From Frigidibacter sp. ROC022 (GTDB lineage: Bacteria > Pseudomonadota > Alphaproteobacteria > Rhodobacterales > Rhodobacteraceae): a stretch of DNA of 64,000 bases. A program made the translations under genes and the position numbers. The DNA lies in the NCBI RefSeq assembly GCF_024723735.1, contig NZ_JANQDU010000004.1, positions 248,001-312,000 on the forward strand. The letters are read 5' to 3'. Below are positions 25,166 through 34,032 of the stretch, one piece after another. Under the pieces are notes generated by a model. The model worked only from the letters and a program-made list of their open reading frames with translations, did not search any database and was not told the origin of the DNA. The number at the start of each line of letters is the position of its first letter. Positions within the stretch are counted from its first letter, which is position 1.

Positions 25166-27301
25166 ATGATCAAGACACTTCAGGACGCGCTCACCGAGCG
25201 TGGATATGACAAGCTTACCGATGTTCAGGAGGCCGTCACCGCCGCCGAACTCCAGGATGCCGATCTTCTGGTGTCGGCGCAGACCGGCTCGGGCAAGACG
25301 GTGGGTTTCGGGCTGGCGATCGCCCGCACGCTGATGGGCGATGACGAGCAGCTTGGCCCGGCGGCGGCGCCGCTGGCGCTGATCGTGGCCCCGACGCGGG
25401 AGCTGGCCTTTCAGGTGATGCGCGAACTGGCCTGGCTTTACGCCAAGGCCGAGGCGCGGGTCGTTTCCTGCGTCGGCGGCATGGACATGCGGGACGAGCG
25501 GCGGGCGCTGGACCGGGGCGCCCATATCGTCGTCGGAACCCCGGGCCGGCTGCGCGACCATATCCAGCGCGGCTCTCTCGAGATGAATGCGCTGCGGGCG
25601 GTGGTCCTGGACGAGGCCGACGAGATGCTGGACCTCGGCTTCCGCGAGGATCTGGAGTTCATGCTGGCCGCGGCCCCGGTCGAGCGGCGCACGCTGATGT
25701 TCTCGGCCACCGTGCCGCCGACCATCGCCAAGCTGGCCAAGCAGTTTCAGCGCGACGCGGTCCGGGTCTCGACGACGAGCGGCGCCAGCCAGCATGCCGA
25801 CATCTCCTATCAGGCGCTTCAGGTGGCCGAGCGGGATGCCGAACACGCGATCTTCAACCTGCTGCGCTATCACGATGCCACCAATGCCATCGTCTTTGCC
25901 AATACCCGCGTCGCGGTGAGCCATCTGACCGCGCGGCTGGCGAACCGGAACTTCTCCGTGGTCAGTCTGTCGGGAGAGTTGAGCCAGGCCGAGCGGACCC
26001 ATGCGCTTCAGGCTATGCGCGACGGGCGGGCGCGGGTCTGCGTCGCCACCGATGTCGCGGCACGGGGGATCGACCTGCCCAATCTCGAACTGGTGATCCA
26101 TGCCGATCTGCCTTCGAACCCCGAAGGGCTGCTGCATCGGTCGGGCCGCACCGGACGTGCCGGGCGCAAGGGCATCTCGGCACTGATCGTCACGCCGAAG
26201 AACGCCCGCAAGGCCGAACGGCTGCTGGGTTTTGCCAAGATCACCGCCGAGTGGACCGCGCCGCCGGGCGTCGAGGACATCCTGCGCCGGGACAAGGAAC
26301 GGCTTCTGGCCGATCCGGTCTGGGACGAGGAGGTGACCGAGGATCAGGCGGCCTTCGCGGCCGACCTGCTGGCGCTGCATGCGCCGGAGAAGATCGCCGC
26401 CGCCTATCTTCGGCTCTACCAGGCTCGGCAGTCGGCCCCGGAAGAGCTGTCGCCGCCCGGGGCGAAACCGGCCCCGAGAGAGCGCAAGCCCTTCGGTCCG
26501 AGCATCTGGTTTGCCGTTTCGGCGGGGCGTGAACAGAACGCCGAGGCCCGTTGGCTGCTGCCGCTCCTCTGCCGGGCAGGGGGCATCACAAAGGACGAAA
26601 TCGGCGCGATCCGGATTCAGCATTCGGAAAGCTTCGTCGAACTCAAGGCGGATTCCGTCGAAGGCTTCCTGGGGAACCTTCCGGACGGGGTCACGCTTCA
26701 GGATGGTGTTACGATCCGCCAGATGGAGGGGGTGCCCGAACTGGGCGTGACGGGCCGTGGCCGAAAGCCGCACAAGGCCAGGGACCGCGCCCCGCGCGAA
26801 CGTCCCGCCGACCGTGGACCATCGCGCAGGCCGGCGCCTGCGGACGACAGGCCACCGGCCCCGGTCGCGGCACAGGCGGACCCCGCCGCCGAAGCGCCGC
26901 AGCCGGCACCCGCACCGACCGCTCCGGTGGCCGAACCTGCACCTGCTGTCGAGCCTGCCCCGGCCCCGGAGCCGAAACCCGCCAAGCCGCGCAAACCCCG
27001 GCACGGCGATGGTGGCGCTCCCGCAGGGCCGCGCGCCAAATCGCCGGGGCCGAAACCATCCGGCAAACCCCGCTTCGACCGGCCCAAGTCGCGCCCGGCG
27101 GGATCGGGGCCGAGGAAGGCCGCGTCAGAGGGATCGTCCGCCGCGCCGAAAGGGCCACGGCCAGGCGCTGCGGACCCGTCGAAACGCTTCGAGCGGCCGG
27201 GCAAGGCCGGACCCGGGAAGCCCCGGTCCAAGGCCCCGCGCAAGCCGCGGCCGCATGGCGGTGGCGGGGCCGAGCCACCAAGGCGCAAGAAGCGGAGCTG
27301 A
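25166..27301 (+). CDS. DEAD-box ATP-dependent RNA helicase, DbpA/DeaD-like
   Basis: A 711-residue RNA helicase. Motifs in order: AQTGSGKT (Walker A, about residue 38), PTRELAFQ, TPGRLRDH, DEAD (about 152), SAT, VATDVAARGIDLP and HRSGRTGRAGRKG. A DbpA-type RNA-binding domain (about residues 445-520, FAVSAGREQNAEARWLLPLL...) follows, and then a tail of about 185 residues made mostly of Pro, Ala, Lys and Arg, probably disordered and RNA-binding. The start at 25166 (MIKTLQDALTERGYDKL) fits the family; the frame is open upstream back into the tRNA but not protein-like. The likely role is ribosome assembly or RNA remodelling in the cold. Confidence 0.93.
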   Translation: MIKTLQDALTERGYDKLTDVQEAVTAAELQDADLLVSAQTGSGKTVGFGLAIARTLMGDDEQLGPAAAPLALIVAPTRELAFQVMRELAWLYAKAEARVVSCVGGMDMRDERRALDRGAHIVVGTPGRLRDHIQRGSLEMNALRAVVLDEADEMLDLGFREDLEFMLAAAPVERRTLMFSATVPPTIAKLAKQFQRDAVRVSTTSGASQHADISYQALQVAERDAEHAIFNLLRYHDATNAIVFANTRVAVSHLTARLANRNFSVVSLSGELSQAERTHALQAMRDGRARVCVATDVAARGIDLPNLELVIHADLPSNPEGLLHRSGRTGRAGRKGISALIVTPKNARKAERLLGFAKITAEWTAPPGVEDILRRDKERLLADPVWDEEVTEDQAAFAADLLALHAPEKIAAAYLRLYQARQSAPEELSPPGAKPAPRERKPFGPSIWFAVSAGREQNAEARWLLPLLCRAGGITKDEIGAIRIQHSESFVELKADSVEGFLGNLPDGVTLQDGVTIRQMEGVPELGVTGRGRKPHKARDRAPRERPADRGPSRRPAPADDRPPAPVAAQADPAAEAPQPAPAPTAPVAEPAPAVEPAPAPEPKPAKPRKPRHGDGGAPAGPRAKSPGPKPSGKPRFDRPKSRPAGSGPRKAASEGSSAAPKGPRPGAADPSKRFERPGKAGPGKPRSKAPRKPRPHGGGGAEPPRRKKRS

Positions 27302-27365
27302 TCGCCCCCGCCGCCGGGGTCAAAAGGGGAGTCGGGGGGAATTCGTGCCGCGTCCGGTTTCCGGC

Positions 27366-28172
27366 TCAGGCGTCGCGTTTCATGATCCACTCGAGTTCCG
27401 GCGCAGCGACGAAGCGCCATTTGCGCAGCGGCCCGGCCATGACGTTGAGGTAATACATCTCGACCCCATAGGGTGCGCCGCAGGGGTGATGACCGCGCGG
27501 CACCAGCACCACGTCGCCGTCCGAGACCGCCATGGTCTGATCGAGACCGCCGTCGTCGGTATAGACCCGCTGGATGCCGAAACCGTTCGCCGGATTCAGG
27601 CGGTGATAATAGGTCTCTTCCAGATAGGTGATCCTGGGGAAGTCGTCCTCGTCATGGCGATGCGACGGGTAGGATGACCAATGCCCCGCCGGGGTGAAGA
27701 CCTCGGTGACCAGCAGGCTGTCGGCGTAGTCCTCGTTCTCCATGGCGATGTTGTTGATGTAGCGGGTGTTTGTGCCCTTGCCGCGTTCGGTCAGGCTGAT
27801 GCCCTCGGGTCCGATGCGGCGTGCCGGATGCCCGCCCAGCCCCGGCGCCGAGCAGACGGCGATGACGCAATCGGTCTCGGCGCGTGCGCTCCAGTCGCTG
27901 CCGTCGGGCAGGTAGAGGCCATGCGGCGGGGTCTTCTCGAAGACATCCATCCGTTCGCCCAGAACGCCCCAGTCCTGTCCGGCACCGCTGATCGCGGCCT
28001 TGCCCTCGACCATGACCAGGATCACTTCGCGTTCCCCTGTCGCCTCGGCGGCGCTTTCGCCCTTGCGCAGGCGGTAGAGCGAAAAGCCGACATAGCGCCA
28101 GCCGGCCGAGGCCGGGGTGATCTCGTGCACCTTGCCGTGGGTTCCGAAGGGTTTGCGCAGCAGATCTGTCAT
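27366..28172 (-). CDS. iolB: 5-deoxy-glucuronate isomerase
   Basis: A 268-residue cupin enzyme of myo-inositol catabolism that isomerises 5-deoxy-D-glucuronate to 5-dehydro-2-deoxy-D-gluconate. It shows typical IolB segments: GWRYVGFSLYRL near residue 24, ICxA-like tandem cupin halves, and the metal-binding YPSHRHDEDDFPR...EETYYHRLNP stretch (about 168-192) with the second-cupin histidines and glutamate. GHHPCGAPYGVEMYYLNVMAG is the conserved C-terminal block. It is the last gene of the leftward iolGCDEB operon, 19 bases after iolE. Confidence 0.97.
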   Translation of the reverse strand: MTDLLRKPFGTHGKVHEITPASAGWRYVGFSLYRLRKGESAAEATGEREVILVMVEGKAAISGAGQDWGVLGERMDVFEKTPPHGLYLPDGSDWSARAETDCVIAVCSAPGLGGHPARRIGPEGISLTERGKGTNTRYINNIAMENEDYADSLLVTEVFTPAGHWSSYPSHRHDEDDFPRITYLEETYYHRLNPANGFGIQRVYTDDGGLDQTMAVSDGDVVLVPRGHHPCGAPYGVEMYYLNVMAGPLRKWRFVAAPELEWIMKRDA

Positions 28173-28191
28173 GGGTCGATGTCCTGTCTCT

Positions 28192-29094
28192 CTAGGCCGG
28201 GATCAGCCCGGTTTCCCGCGCCTGCCGTTTCAGTGTCGCCAGCCCGAGGGTCTGGTAGAGCAGCGGGTTGTAGCGCTTCGGGTCCTGTTCGGCCTCGATC
28301 ACGATCCAGCCGTCATAGTGGTTGTCGGCCAGGACCTTCAGCAAGGGCTTGAAGTCCAGGCCGCCTTCCTGATCTCCGGGAACCGTGAAGGCTCCGGCGA
28401 GCACCGCCTGTAGGAAGCTCAGCCCCTCCTGCCGGGCCCGGGCGATGATGTCGGGGCGGATGTTCTTGGCGTGGAAGTGCCGGACCCGGCCGATATGCCG
28501 GGTCAGCACCGCAAGCGGATCACCGCCGCCGAACCGGCAATGGCCGGCATCGAACAGGAGTTGGGTCGCCGGCCCGGTCGCGGCCATGAGGGCGTCGATC
28601 TCTTCCGGGCTTTCGACAATGGTGCCCATGTGATGGTGGTAGACCAGCGCGATGCCTTCCCCGGCCAGATAGACGGCGAAGGATTCCAGTTTGTCGCCGA
28701 ATGCCGTCATCTCCTCGGCGCTCAGGCGCGGCCGGTCGTTTACCGGTCTGCTCGCATCGCCGTGGATTGCGTTCGAGGTCTCGCAGACGATGCAGACCTT
28801 GCAGCCGTTGTGTTTCAGCTTGCGCAGATGCGGCTGCACGGCGGCGATCTCTTCCTCGACCGAGCGGGCGAGGAGTTCGGTGGAATACCAGCCGGAGATG
28901 AAGGACAGCCCGTAGCGCCCGAGCAGCGATCCGAGTGCCTTGGGGTCCTCCGGCCAGCGGTGGCCGTTCTCGATCCCGTCGAAGCCGATCAGCTCGCCCG
29001 CCTCGTGCAGGATGCGCTCGGTCGGGATGTCGGCGCCGATCGAGCGGTCGTCGTCATTGGCCCATGCGATGGGGTTGGTCCCGAACCGGATCAT
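28192..29094 (-). CDS. iolE: myo-inosose-2 dehydratase
   Basis: A 300-residue xylose-isomerase-like TIM-barrel enzyme that dehydrates 2-keto-myo-inositol. IolE traits are MIRFGTNPIAWANDDD at the N-terminus, FDGIENGHRWPEDP near residue 40, YHHHMGTIVESPEEID near 152 and LFDAGHCRFGGGDP near 180, where Glu, Asp and His residues bind the divalent metal. The start at 29094 matches the family N-terminus and has a GAGGAGACC site upstream; the frame is open further up but overlaps iolD. It lies between iolD and iolB. Confidence 0.97.
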   Translation of the reverse strand: MIRFGTNPIAWANDDDRSIGADIPTERILHEAGELIGFDGIENGHRWPEDPKALGSLLGRYGLSFISGWYSTELLARSVEEEIAAVQPHLRKLKHNGCKVCIVCETSNAIHGDASRPVNDRPRLSAEEMTAFGDKLESFAVYLAGEGIALVYHHHMGTIVESPEEIDALMAATGPATQLLFDAGHCRFGGGDPLAVLTRHIGRVRHFHAKNIRPDIIARARQEGLSFLQAVLAGAFTVPGDQEGGLDFKPLLKVLADNHYDGWIVIEAEQDPKRYNPLLYQTLGLATLKRQARETGLIPA

Positions 29095-29107
29095 CCGCGT
29101 GGTCTCC

Positions 29108-30940
29108 TCAATCGGCGCGTTGCTGTTTGCGCGATGCATCATAGGCCGCACGCGCCTCGCGTACCTGCGGGCGGTCCGAGACCTCGGGCACCGCGACATC
29201 CCACCAGGCGCCCGCCGCGCCGAATCCGGGGCCCTGGGTCGGGTCGGTCTCGATCACGATGACGGTCGGAATTTCGCGCCCGCGGGCGGCGGCGATCTGC
29301 GCTTCCAGATCGGCGATGTCCTGCGCCTTGACGGCATGGGCGCCCATCGCGGCGGCATGGCCGACATAGTCGATCTGCGGCTGGGCCTCGACGTTGCAAT
29401 CCTTGTAGAGGTTGTTGAATTCCTCGCCGCCGCAGCCCTGCTGGAGCCGATTGATGCAGCCGAAACCGCGATTGTCGGTCAGGACGACGGTGAAGGGCAC
29501 CCGGCGCATCACCGCCGTCGCCAGTTCGGAATTGGCCATCATGTAGGAGCCATCGCCGACAAAGCAGATCACCTCGCGCTCGGGTGCCGCCAGCTTGACG
29601 CCCATGGCGCCGGCGATCTCGTAGCCCATGCAGGAGTAACCGTATTCCATGTGATAGCCGCCGGCGCTGGCCTGCCAGAGCAGCTTGAGCGCTCCGGGCA
29701 TGGTCCCGGCGGCGCACATGGCGATGGCGTCCTCTCCGGTGGCGCGTTGCACGGCGCCGATCACCTGCGCATCGGTGGGGAGGGCATTGCTTTCGGCCGG
29801 CGCGGCGCAATGGGCATCGACGGCGGAGAGCCAGTCTGCACGGGCCTGGGCATCGACCGTGCCGCGATAGTCGCCGATCCGCTCGCCAAGCTTCTCGATC
29901 GCAACCTTCGCGTCCGAGACCATGCCGATCGCGCCATGTCGGTCGGCGTCATAGGGTTGCACGTTGATCGACACCAGCTTCCGCTCCGGGTTCCTGAACA
30001 GCGCCCAGGAGCCGGTGGTGAAATCCTGAAAACGGGTGCCGATGCCGATCACCAGATCGGCGCTCGCCGTGGCGGCATTGGCAGCGGCCGAGCCATCCAC
30101 CCCGGCAGCGCCGAAATTCATCGGATGCGCTTGCGGGATGGCCGATTTCCCGGCCTGGGTCTCGACCACCGGGATATTGTGGCGGGTGGCGAACTCGGCC
30201 AGCGTGGTCTCGGCCCCGGAATAGATGACCCCGCCGCCGGCGACGATCACCGGGGCCTTGGCGCCGCGGATCAGGGCCGCCACCTCGTCCACTTCGCGCG
30301 GGTCGGGTTCCGGTCTGCGGATGCGCCAGACCTTCGGTGTGAAGAAGCTGGCCGGATAGTCGAAGGCCTCGGCCTGCACGTCCTGGCAGAAGGCCAGGCA
30401 GACCGGGCCGCACCTGGCCGGGTCGGTCATCACCGAGAGTGCGCGGGGCAGGCAGGTCAGCAGATGTTCGGGCCGGGTGATCCTGTCGAAATAGCGGACA
30501 ACAGGCCGGAAGCAATCATTGGCGCTCACGGTGCCGTCGCCGAAATCTTCGACCTGTTGCAGCACCGGGTCGGGGGCGCGGTTGGCGAAGACATCGCCCG
30601 GAATGAACAGGACCGGCAGCCGGTTCACATGCGCCAGCGCCGCCGCAGTGACCATGTTGGTCGCCCCCGGCCCGATCGAGGAGGTCACCGCCTGCGCCTG
30701 GCGCCTTTTCCTGGTCTTGGCATAGGCGATGGCGGCATGGGCCATGGTCTGTTCGTTCTGGCCGCGCCAGGTCGGCAGGTCGTTCCCCAGAGCCTGCAGC
30801 GCCTCGCCGAGCCCCGCGACATTGCCATGGCCGAAGATCGCCCAGACGCCCTGAATGAAGCGCTCGCCCTCCTCGGTCATCTGCAGGCTCAGCCAGCGCG
30901 CCATGGCCTGGGCAGCGGTCAGTCGGATCGTCTCGGTCAT
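29108..30940 (-). CDS. iolD: 3D-(3,5/4)-trihydroxycyclohexane-1,2-dione acylhydrolase
   Basis: A 610-residue thiamine-diphosphate enzyme that opens the inositol ring. It has the acetolactate-synthase-like three-domain layout: an N-terminal pyrimidine-binding domain, a central domain with IVAGGGVIYSGAE near residue 240, and a C-terminal cofactor domain with GDGSYMMANSELATAV near residue 460, the GDG-N motif binding Mg-ThDP. MEYGYSCMGYEIAGAMGVKLA just before it is characteristic of IolD. The start overlaps the iolC stop by four bases. Confidence 0.97.
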   Translation of the reverse strand: MTETIRLTAAQAMARWLSLQMTEEGERFIQGVWAIFGHGNVAGLGEALQALGNDLPTWRGQNEQTMAHAAIAYAKTRKRRQAQAVTSSIGPGATNMVTAAALAHVNRLPVLFIPGDVFANRAPDPVLQQVEDFGDGTVSANDCFRPVVRYFDRITRPEHLLTCLPRALSVMTDPARCGPVCLAFCQDVQAEAFDYPASFFTPKVWRIRRPEPDPREVDEVAALIRGAKAPVIVAGGGVIYSGAETTLAEFATRHNIPVVETQAGKSAIPQAHPMNFGAAGVDGSAAANAATASADLVIGIGTRFQDFTTGSWALFRNPERKLVSINVQPYDADRHGAIGMVSDAKVAIEKLGERIGDYRGTVDAQARADWLSAVDAHCAAPAESNALPTDAQVIGAVQRATGEDAIAMCAAGTMPGALKLLWQASAGGYHMEYGYSCMGYEIAGAMGVKLAAPEREVICFVGDGSYMMANSELATAVMRRVPFTVVLTDNRGFGCINRLQQGCGGEEFNNLYKDCNVEAQPQIDYVGHAAAMGAHAVKAQDIADLEAQIAAARGREIPTVIVIETDPTQGPGFGAAGAWWDVAVPEVSDRPQVREARAAYDASRKQQRAD

Positions 30941-32847
30941 GTCTTCGCCTCCCCTGTCGTGTCACGCGCCTCGTTCCAGATCGTGCAGAGCCTCTCAAAG
31001 CGCGTCGCCATCTCGGCTACGGCGGCATCATCGCTCATCTCGCCCTCCAGCCAGGCCCGCGCGACACTGCCGAAGATCGTGCGGCCGACCGCGAAGCCCC
31101 TGACCAGCTCATGTGCCGCAGCGACCTTGAAACTGGCTGCCAGCTCGGCCTCGGGCGCGTCGAGGCCAAGGACCACGATGCCGCGTGTATGGCGGTCGTT
31201 CTCTTCGATGGCCGCGATCGTGTTGCGCCAGGCGGCGTCGGTCTGCATCGGTTCCAGCTTCCACCAGTCGGGATGGATGCCGCAAGCGTAGAACTGGCGG
31301 ATCAGCGTGGCGGTCGTGCCATCGTCCACCGGGCCGACCTTGGACGGAATGATCTCCAGCAGGAATTCCAGCCCGTTGCGCCGTGCGGCTTCGAACAGCC
31401 GCCTTGCGGTGGCTTCCTGTTCCCTGCGCAGGGCGGGGTCGTCGTCGGGATGGCAGAAGCAGAGCAGCTTGACCACGTTCTCGCGGGCCCATTCCTCCAG
31501 CCCGCCGCAGTCGGACCCCAGTTCGGGTTCCAGCGCCAAGGGCCGCGAGCCGGGCAATTCGCAGGGTCGCCCGATCCAGAGCCCAGAGCCGGAGGCGGCA
31601 TGCAGTGCCGAACGCCCGATCCGGTTGTCGCAGAGGATGCCATAGCCGGGCCGGCCCTGCTGCACCCTAAGCGCCGCCTGCAGGCATAGCTCCTTGAAGG
31701 CGCTGCCCCTGGCCGGGGTGAAGCCCTGCATCTCCTCCAGCTGCGACCGGTGGTCGAAGGCGAAGACCCGCATCGTCGACCAGTCGCCCTTGCGGTTCGT
31801 TGACCAGTGGAGCTGGTCCAGTTCCGGGTCATTGCGCAGATCGGGCCGGACCACGCCGCGCTTGAGGAAGAACTCCAGTTCCTCCAGCGAGGGATAGGCC
31901 GGGGTGCAGCCGTGGCGCGAGACGGCAAAGGCGCCGCAGGCATTGGCGTATTGCAGCGCGGTGGACCAGTCCTCGCCATCGAGCCAGCCTTTCAGCAGCC
32001 CCGAGAAGAATCCGTCCCCGGCGCCAAGGACATTGAAGACCTCGACCGGAAAGCCGGGGCCGGACTGGCCGTCATCCAGATCGTCCGGAATCTCGCCGTC
32101 CAGGGCCACCGCCCCCCTGGCGCCGCGCTTGCAGATCAGCGTTGCCGGCGTGACCCTCCGCACGGCCCGCAGTGCCGCCAGCGTGTCGGTCGTGCCGCCG
32201 GCGATGTGAAACTCTTCCTCCGTCCCGACGATCAGGTCGAAAAGATGCAGCGTCGATTGCAGCTTGGCCGTCACGCTGGCGCTTTCGACAAAACGGCTTT
32301 CGCCGTCGCCATGTCCGGCCAGGCCCCAGAGGTTGGGCCGGTAATCGATGTCGAGCGCGGTCTTCGCGCCATGTTTGCGGGCCAGGCGCAGCGCCTTCAG
32401 CACCGCGGCTTCGGTCTCCGGGTGGCTCAGATGGGTGCCGGTGGCCAGGACCGACCTTGCCTCCCTGATCAGGCCTTCGTCGATGTCATCAACCCGCAGC
32501 CCCATGTCGGCGCAGTTCTCGCGGTAGAAGATCAGCGGGAACCGGGTTTCGTCGCGAATGCCCAGCAGGACCAGCGCCGTCAGCCGCTCCGGGTCGGTCT
32601 TGACGCCGCGCGTATCGACGCCCTCGCGCTGCAGTTCTTCGCGGATGAAGCGGCCCATGTGCTCGTCGCCGACGGCCGTGATCAGCGCCGAGCGCAGGCC
32701 AAGCCGTGCGGTGCCGCAGGCAATGTTGGTGGGGGAGCCGCCGATGTACTTGCGGAACGACCCCATGTCTTCCAGCCGCCCGCCGATCTGTGCCCCGTAG
32801 AGGTCGACCGATGACCGGCCGATCGTGATGACATCAAGACGTTTCAC
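30937..32847 (-). CDS. iolC: Bifunctional 5-dehydro-2-deoxygluconokinase / DUF2090 aldolase-like protein
   Basis: A 636-residue fusion. Residues 1 to about 325 form a PfkB-family sugar kinase: ITIGRSSVDLYG at the N-terminus, GSPTNIACGTARLG near residue 40, and NVLGAGDGFFSGLLKGWL with the catalytic Asp near residue 270. The remaining 300 residues are a DUF2090 TIM-barrel domain, found fused to IolC in many proteobacteria and thought to cleave the kinase product 5-dehydro-2-deoxygluconate 6-phosphate, replacing IolJ. No ATG gives a plausible start; a GTG at 32847 (VKRLDVITIG) with an AAGGA site about eight bases upstream is chosen. Confidence 0.94.
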   Translation of the reverse strand: MKRLDVITIGRSSVDLYGAQIGGRLEDMGSFRKYIGGSPTNIACGTARLGLRSALITAVGDEHMGRFIREELQREGVDTRGVKTDPERLTALVLLGIRDETRFPLIFYRENCADMGLRVDDIDEGLIREARSVLATGTHLSHPETEAAVLKALRLARKHGAKTALDIDYRPNLWGLAGHGDGESRFVESASVTAKLQSTLHLFDLIVGTEEEFHIAGGTTDTLAALRAVRRVTPATLICKRGARGAVALDGEIPDDLDDGQSGPGFPVEVFNVLGAGDGFFSGLLKGWLDGEDWSTALQYANACGAFAVSRHGCTPAYPSLEELEFFLKRGVVRPDLRNDPELDQLHWSTNRKGDWSTMRVFAFDHRSQLEEMQGFTPARGSAFKELCLQAALRVQQGRPGYGILCDNRIGRSALHAASGSGLWIGRPCELPGSRPLALEPELGSDCGGLEEWARENVVKLLCFCHPDDDPALRREQEATARRLFEAARRNGLEFLLEIIPSKVGPVDDGTTATLIRQFYACGIHPDWWKLEPMQTDAAWRNTIAAIEENDRHTRGIVVLGLDAPEAELAASFKVAAAHELVRGFAVGRTIFGSVARAWLEGEMSDDAAVAEMATRFERLCTIWNEARDTTGEAKT

Positions 32848-32879
32848 GCGCAGGGGTCCTTCTTCATCGCGGTGTCGTG

Positions 32880-33872
32880 TCAGGCTTCGAGGGGCACCGG
32901 TGCGCCGGTCCTGAGCGAGAGGGTCGCAGCCTCGGCCATCGCCAGCGCCGCCACGCCATCGGCCAGCGTGACGGGAGGCACGGCGCCCTCCGACACCGCT
33001 TCCACGAAGCCCGCCCATTCCGCCCGGTAGGCTGGCATATAGCGTTCCAGAAAGAAATAGGTGGGCTTGGCGCCGGTCACGCCCTCGGCGGTGGATTTCA
33101 CCACGGTGTTCTCCAGCACGTTCTGGGCCTGCAGCAGCCCCTTGGAGCCGAGAAGCTCGATCCGCTGGTCATAGCCATAGGCCGCCCTGCGCGAATTCTT
33201 GATCACTGCGATCCGCCCGTCGCCATAGCTCAGGGTGACGACGGCGGTATCGACATCCCCCGCCGCGCCGATCTCGGGATCAACGATGGCCGAGCCGACC
33301 GCCGAGACCGTGGCAGGCGCGCCGCCCATCAGGAAATTCGCCATGTCGAAATCGTGGATCATCATGTCGCGGAACAGGCCGCCCGAAACCCTGACATAGG
33401 CCACCGGCGGCGGCGCCGGGTCGAAGGAGGTGAGCGTGAGAAGCTCCGGCTTGCCGATCTCTCCCCGGGTCGCGGCCGTCTTGAGGGCGACGAAATTCGG
33501 ATCGAAGCGGCGGTTGAAGCCGATCATCACCGGACGGCCGTTGGCCGCGACCGCCTTCTGACATTCCTGTGCCCGGGCCAGGCTGAGATCGACGGGCTTT
33601 TCGCAGAACACCGCCTTGCCGGCCGCGGTGGCCCGCTCGATCAGATCGGAATGGGTGTCGGTCGAGGTGGCGATCAGCACCGCGTCGATGTCGGGATCGT
33701 CAATGATCGCCTGCGTGTCGCCGGCTTCGGCGCCATGGCGTGCGGCCAGGGTCCCGGCGGCGGTGGCATTGATGTCGGACACCGCGACAAGGGCGCTTCC
33801 GGGATGCGCGGCAATCGTGGAAGCATGCACGGCACCGATGCGCCCGGCGCCCAACAATCCGACTCTCAGCAT
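32880..33872 (-). CDS. iolG: myo-inositol 2-dehydrogenase
   Basis: A 330-residue Gfo/Idh/MocA-family oxidoreductase that oxidises myo-inositol to 2-keto-myo-inositol. It has the N-terminal GLLGAGRIGAVHA nucleotide loop, CEKPVDLSL with the catalytic Lys near residue 95, and SGGLFRDMMIHDFDMANFLMG with the inositol-dehydrogenase-typical Asp-x-x-x-His near residue 165-180. The start at 33872 (MLRVGLLG) follows a GGGGGGACGC site; the longer open frame would run through the operators and into the divergent regulator. First gene of the iol operon. A related inositol such as scyllo-inositol could also be its substrate. Confidence 0.94.
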   Translation of the reverse strand: MLRVGLLGAGRIGAVHASTIAAHPGSALVAVSDINATAAGTLAARHGAEAGDTQAIIDDPDIDAVLIATSTDTHSDLIERATAAGKAVFCEKPVDLSLARAQECQKAVAANGRPVMIGFNRRFDPNFVALKTAATRGEIGKPELLTLTSFDPAPPPVAYVRVSGGLFRDMMIHDFDMANFLMGGAPATVSAVGSAIVDPEIGAAGDVDTAVVTLSYGDGRIAVIKNSRRAAYGYDQRIELLGSKGLLQAQNVLENTVVKSTAEGVTGAKPTYFFLERYMPAYRAEWAGFVEAVSEGAVPPVTLADGVAALAMAEAATLSLRTGAPVPLEA

Positions 33873-33918
33873 GCGTCCCCCCAGTAGTTGCGGTGTGGTG
33901 GTTCGGTTTGAGCGCAAT

Positions 33919-33934
33919 TTGCACGCGCGTGCAA
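33919..33934. promoter_or_regulatory. Candidate LacI-family operator, perfect 16-bp palindrome
   Basis: TTGCACGCGCGTGCAA is a perfect palindrome with the central CG typical of LacI-family sites. It lies between iolG (minus) and the divergent LacI gene (plus), 47 bases from the iolG start. A second, nearly identical half-site pair follows 23 bases away, centre to centre. Confidence 0.75.
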
Positions 33935-33941
33935 GATCATT

Positions 33942-33957
33942 TTGCACCCCCGTGCAG
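33942..33957. promoter_or_regulatory. Second candidate LacI-family operator
   Basis: TTGCACCCCCGTGCAG repeats the TTGCAC...GTGCA arms of the neighbouring perfect palindrome, with one mismatch in the outermost base pair and altered centre. The 23-base centre-to-centre spacing, about two helical turns, allows cooperative binding by one regulator. Confidence 0.62.
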
Positions 33958-34032
33958 GACCGTGCTAGCTTCCGCGCGATGCCCGTGCCGGGTATTTCGG
34001 TCGGGACAGGCCACCAGCCTTCGGAGGGTGCG

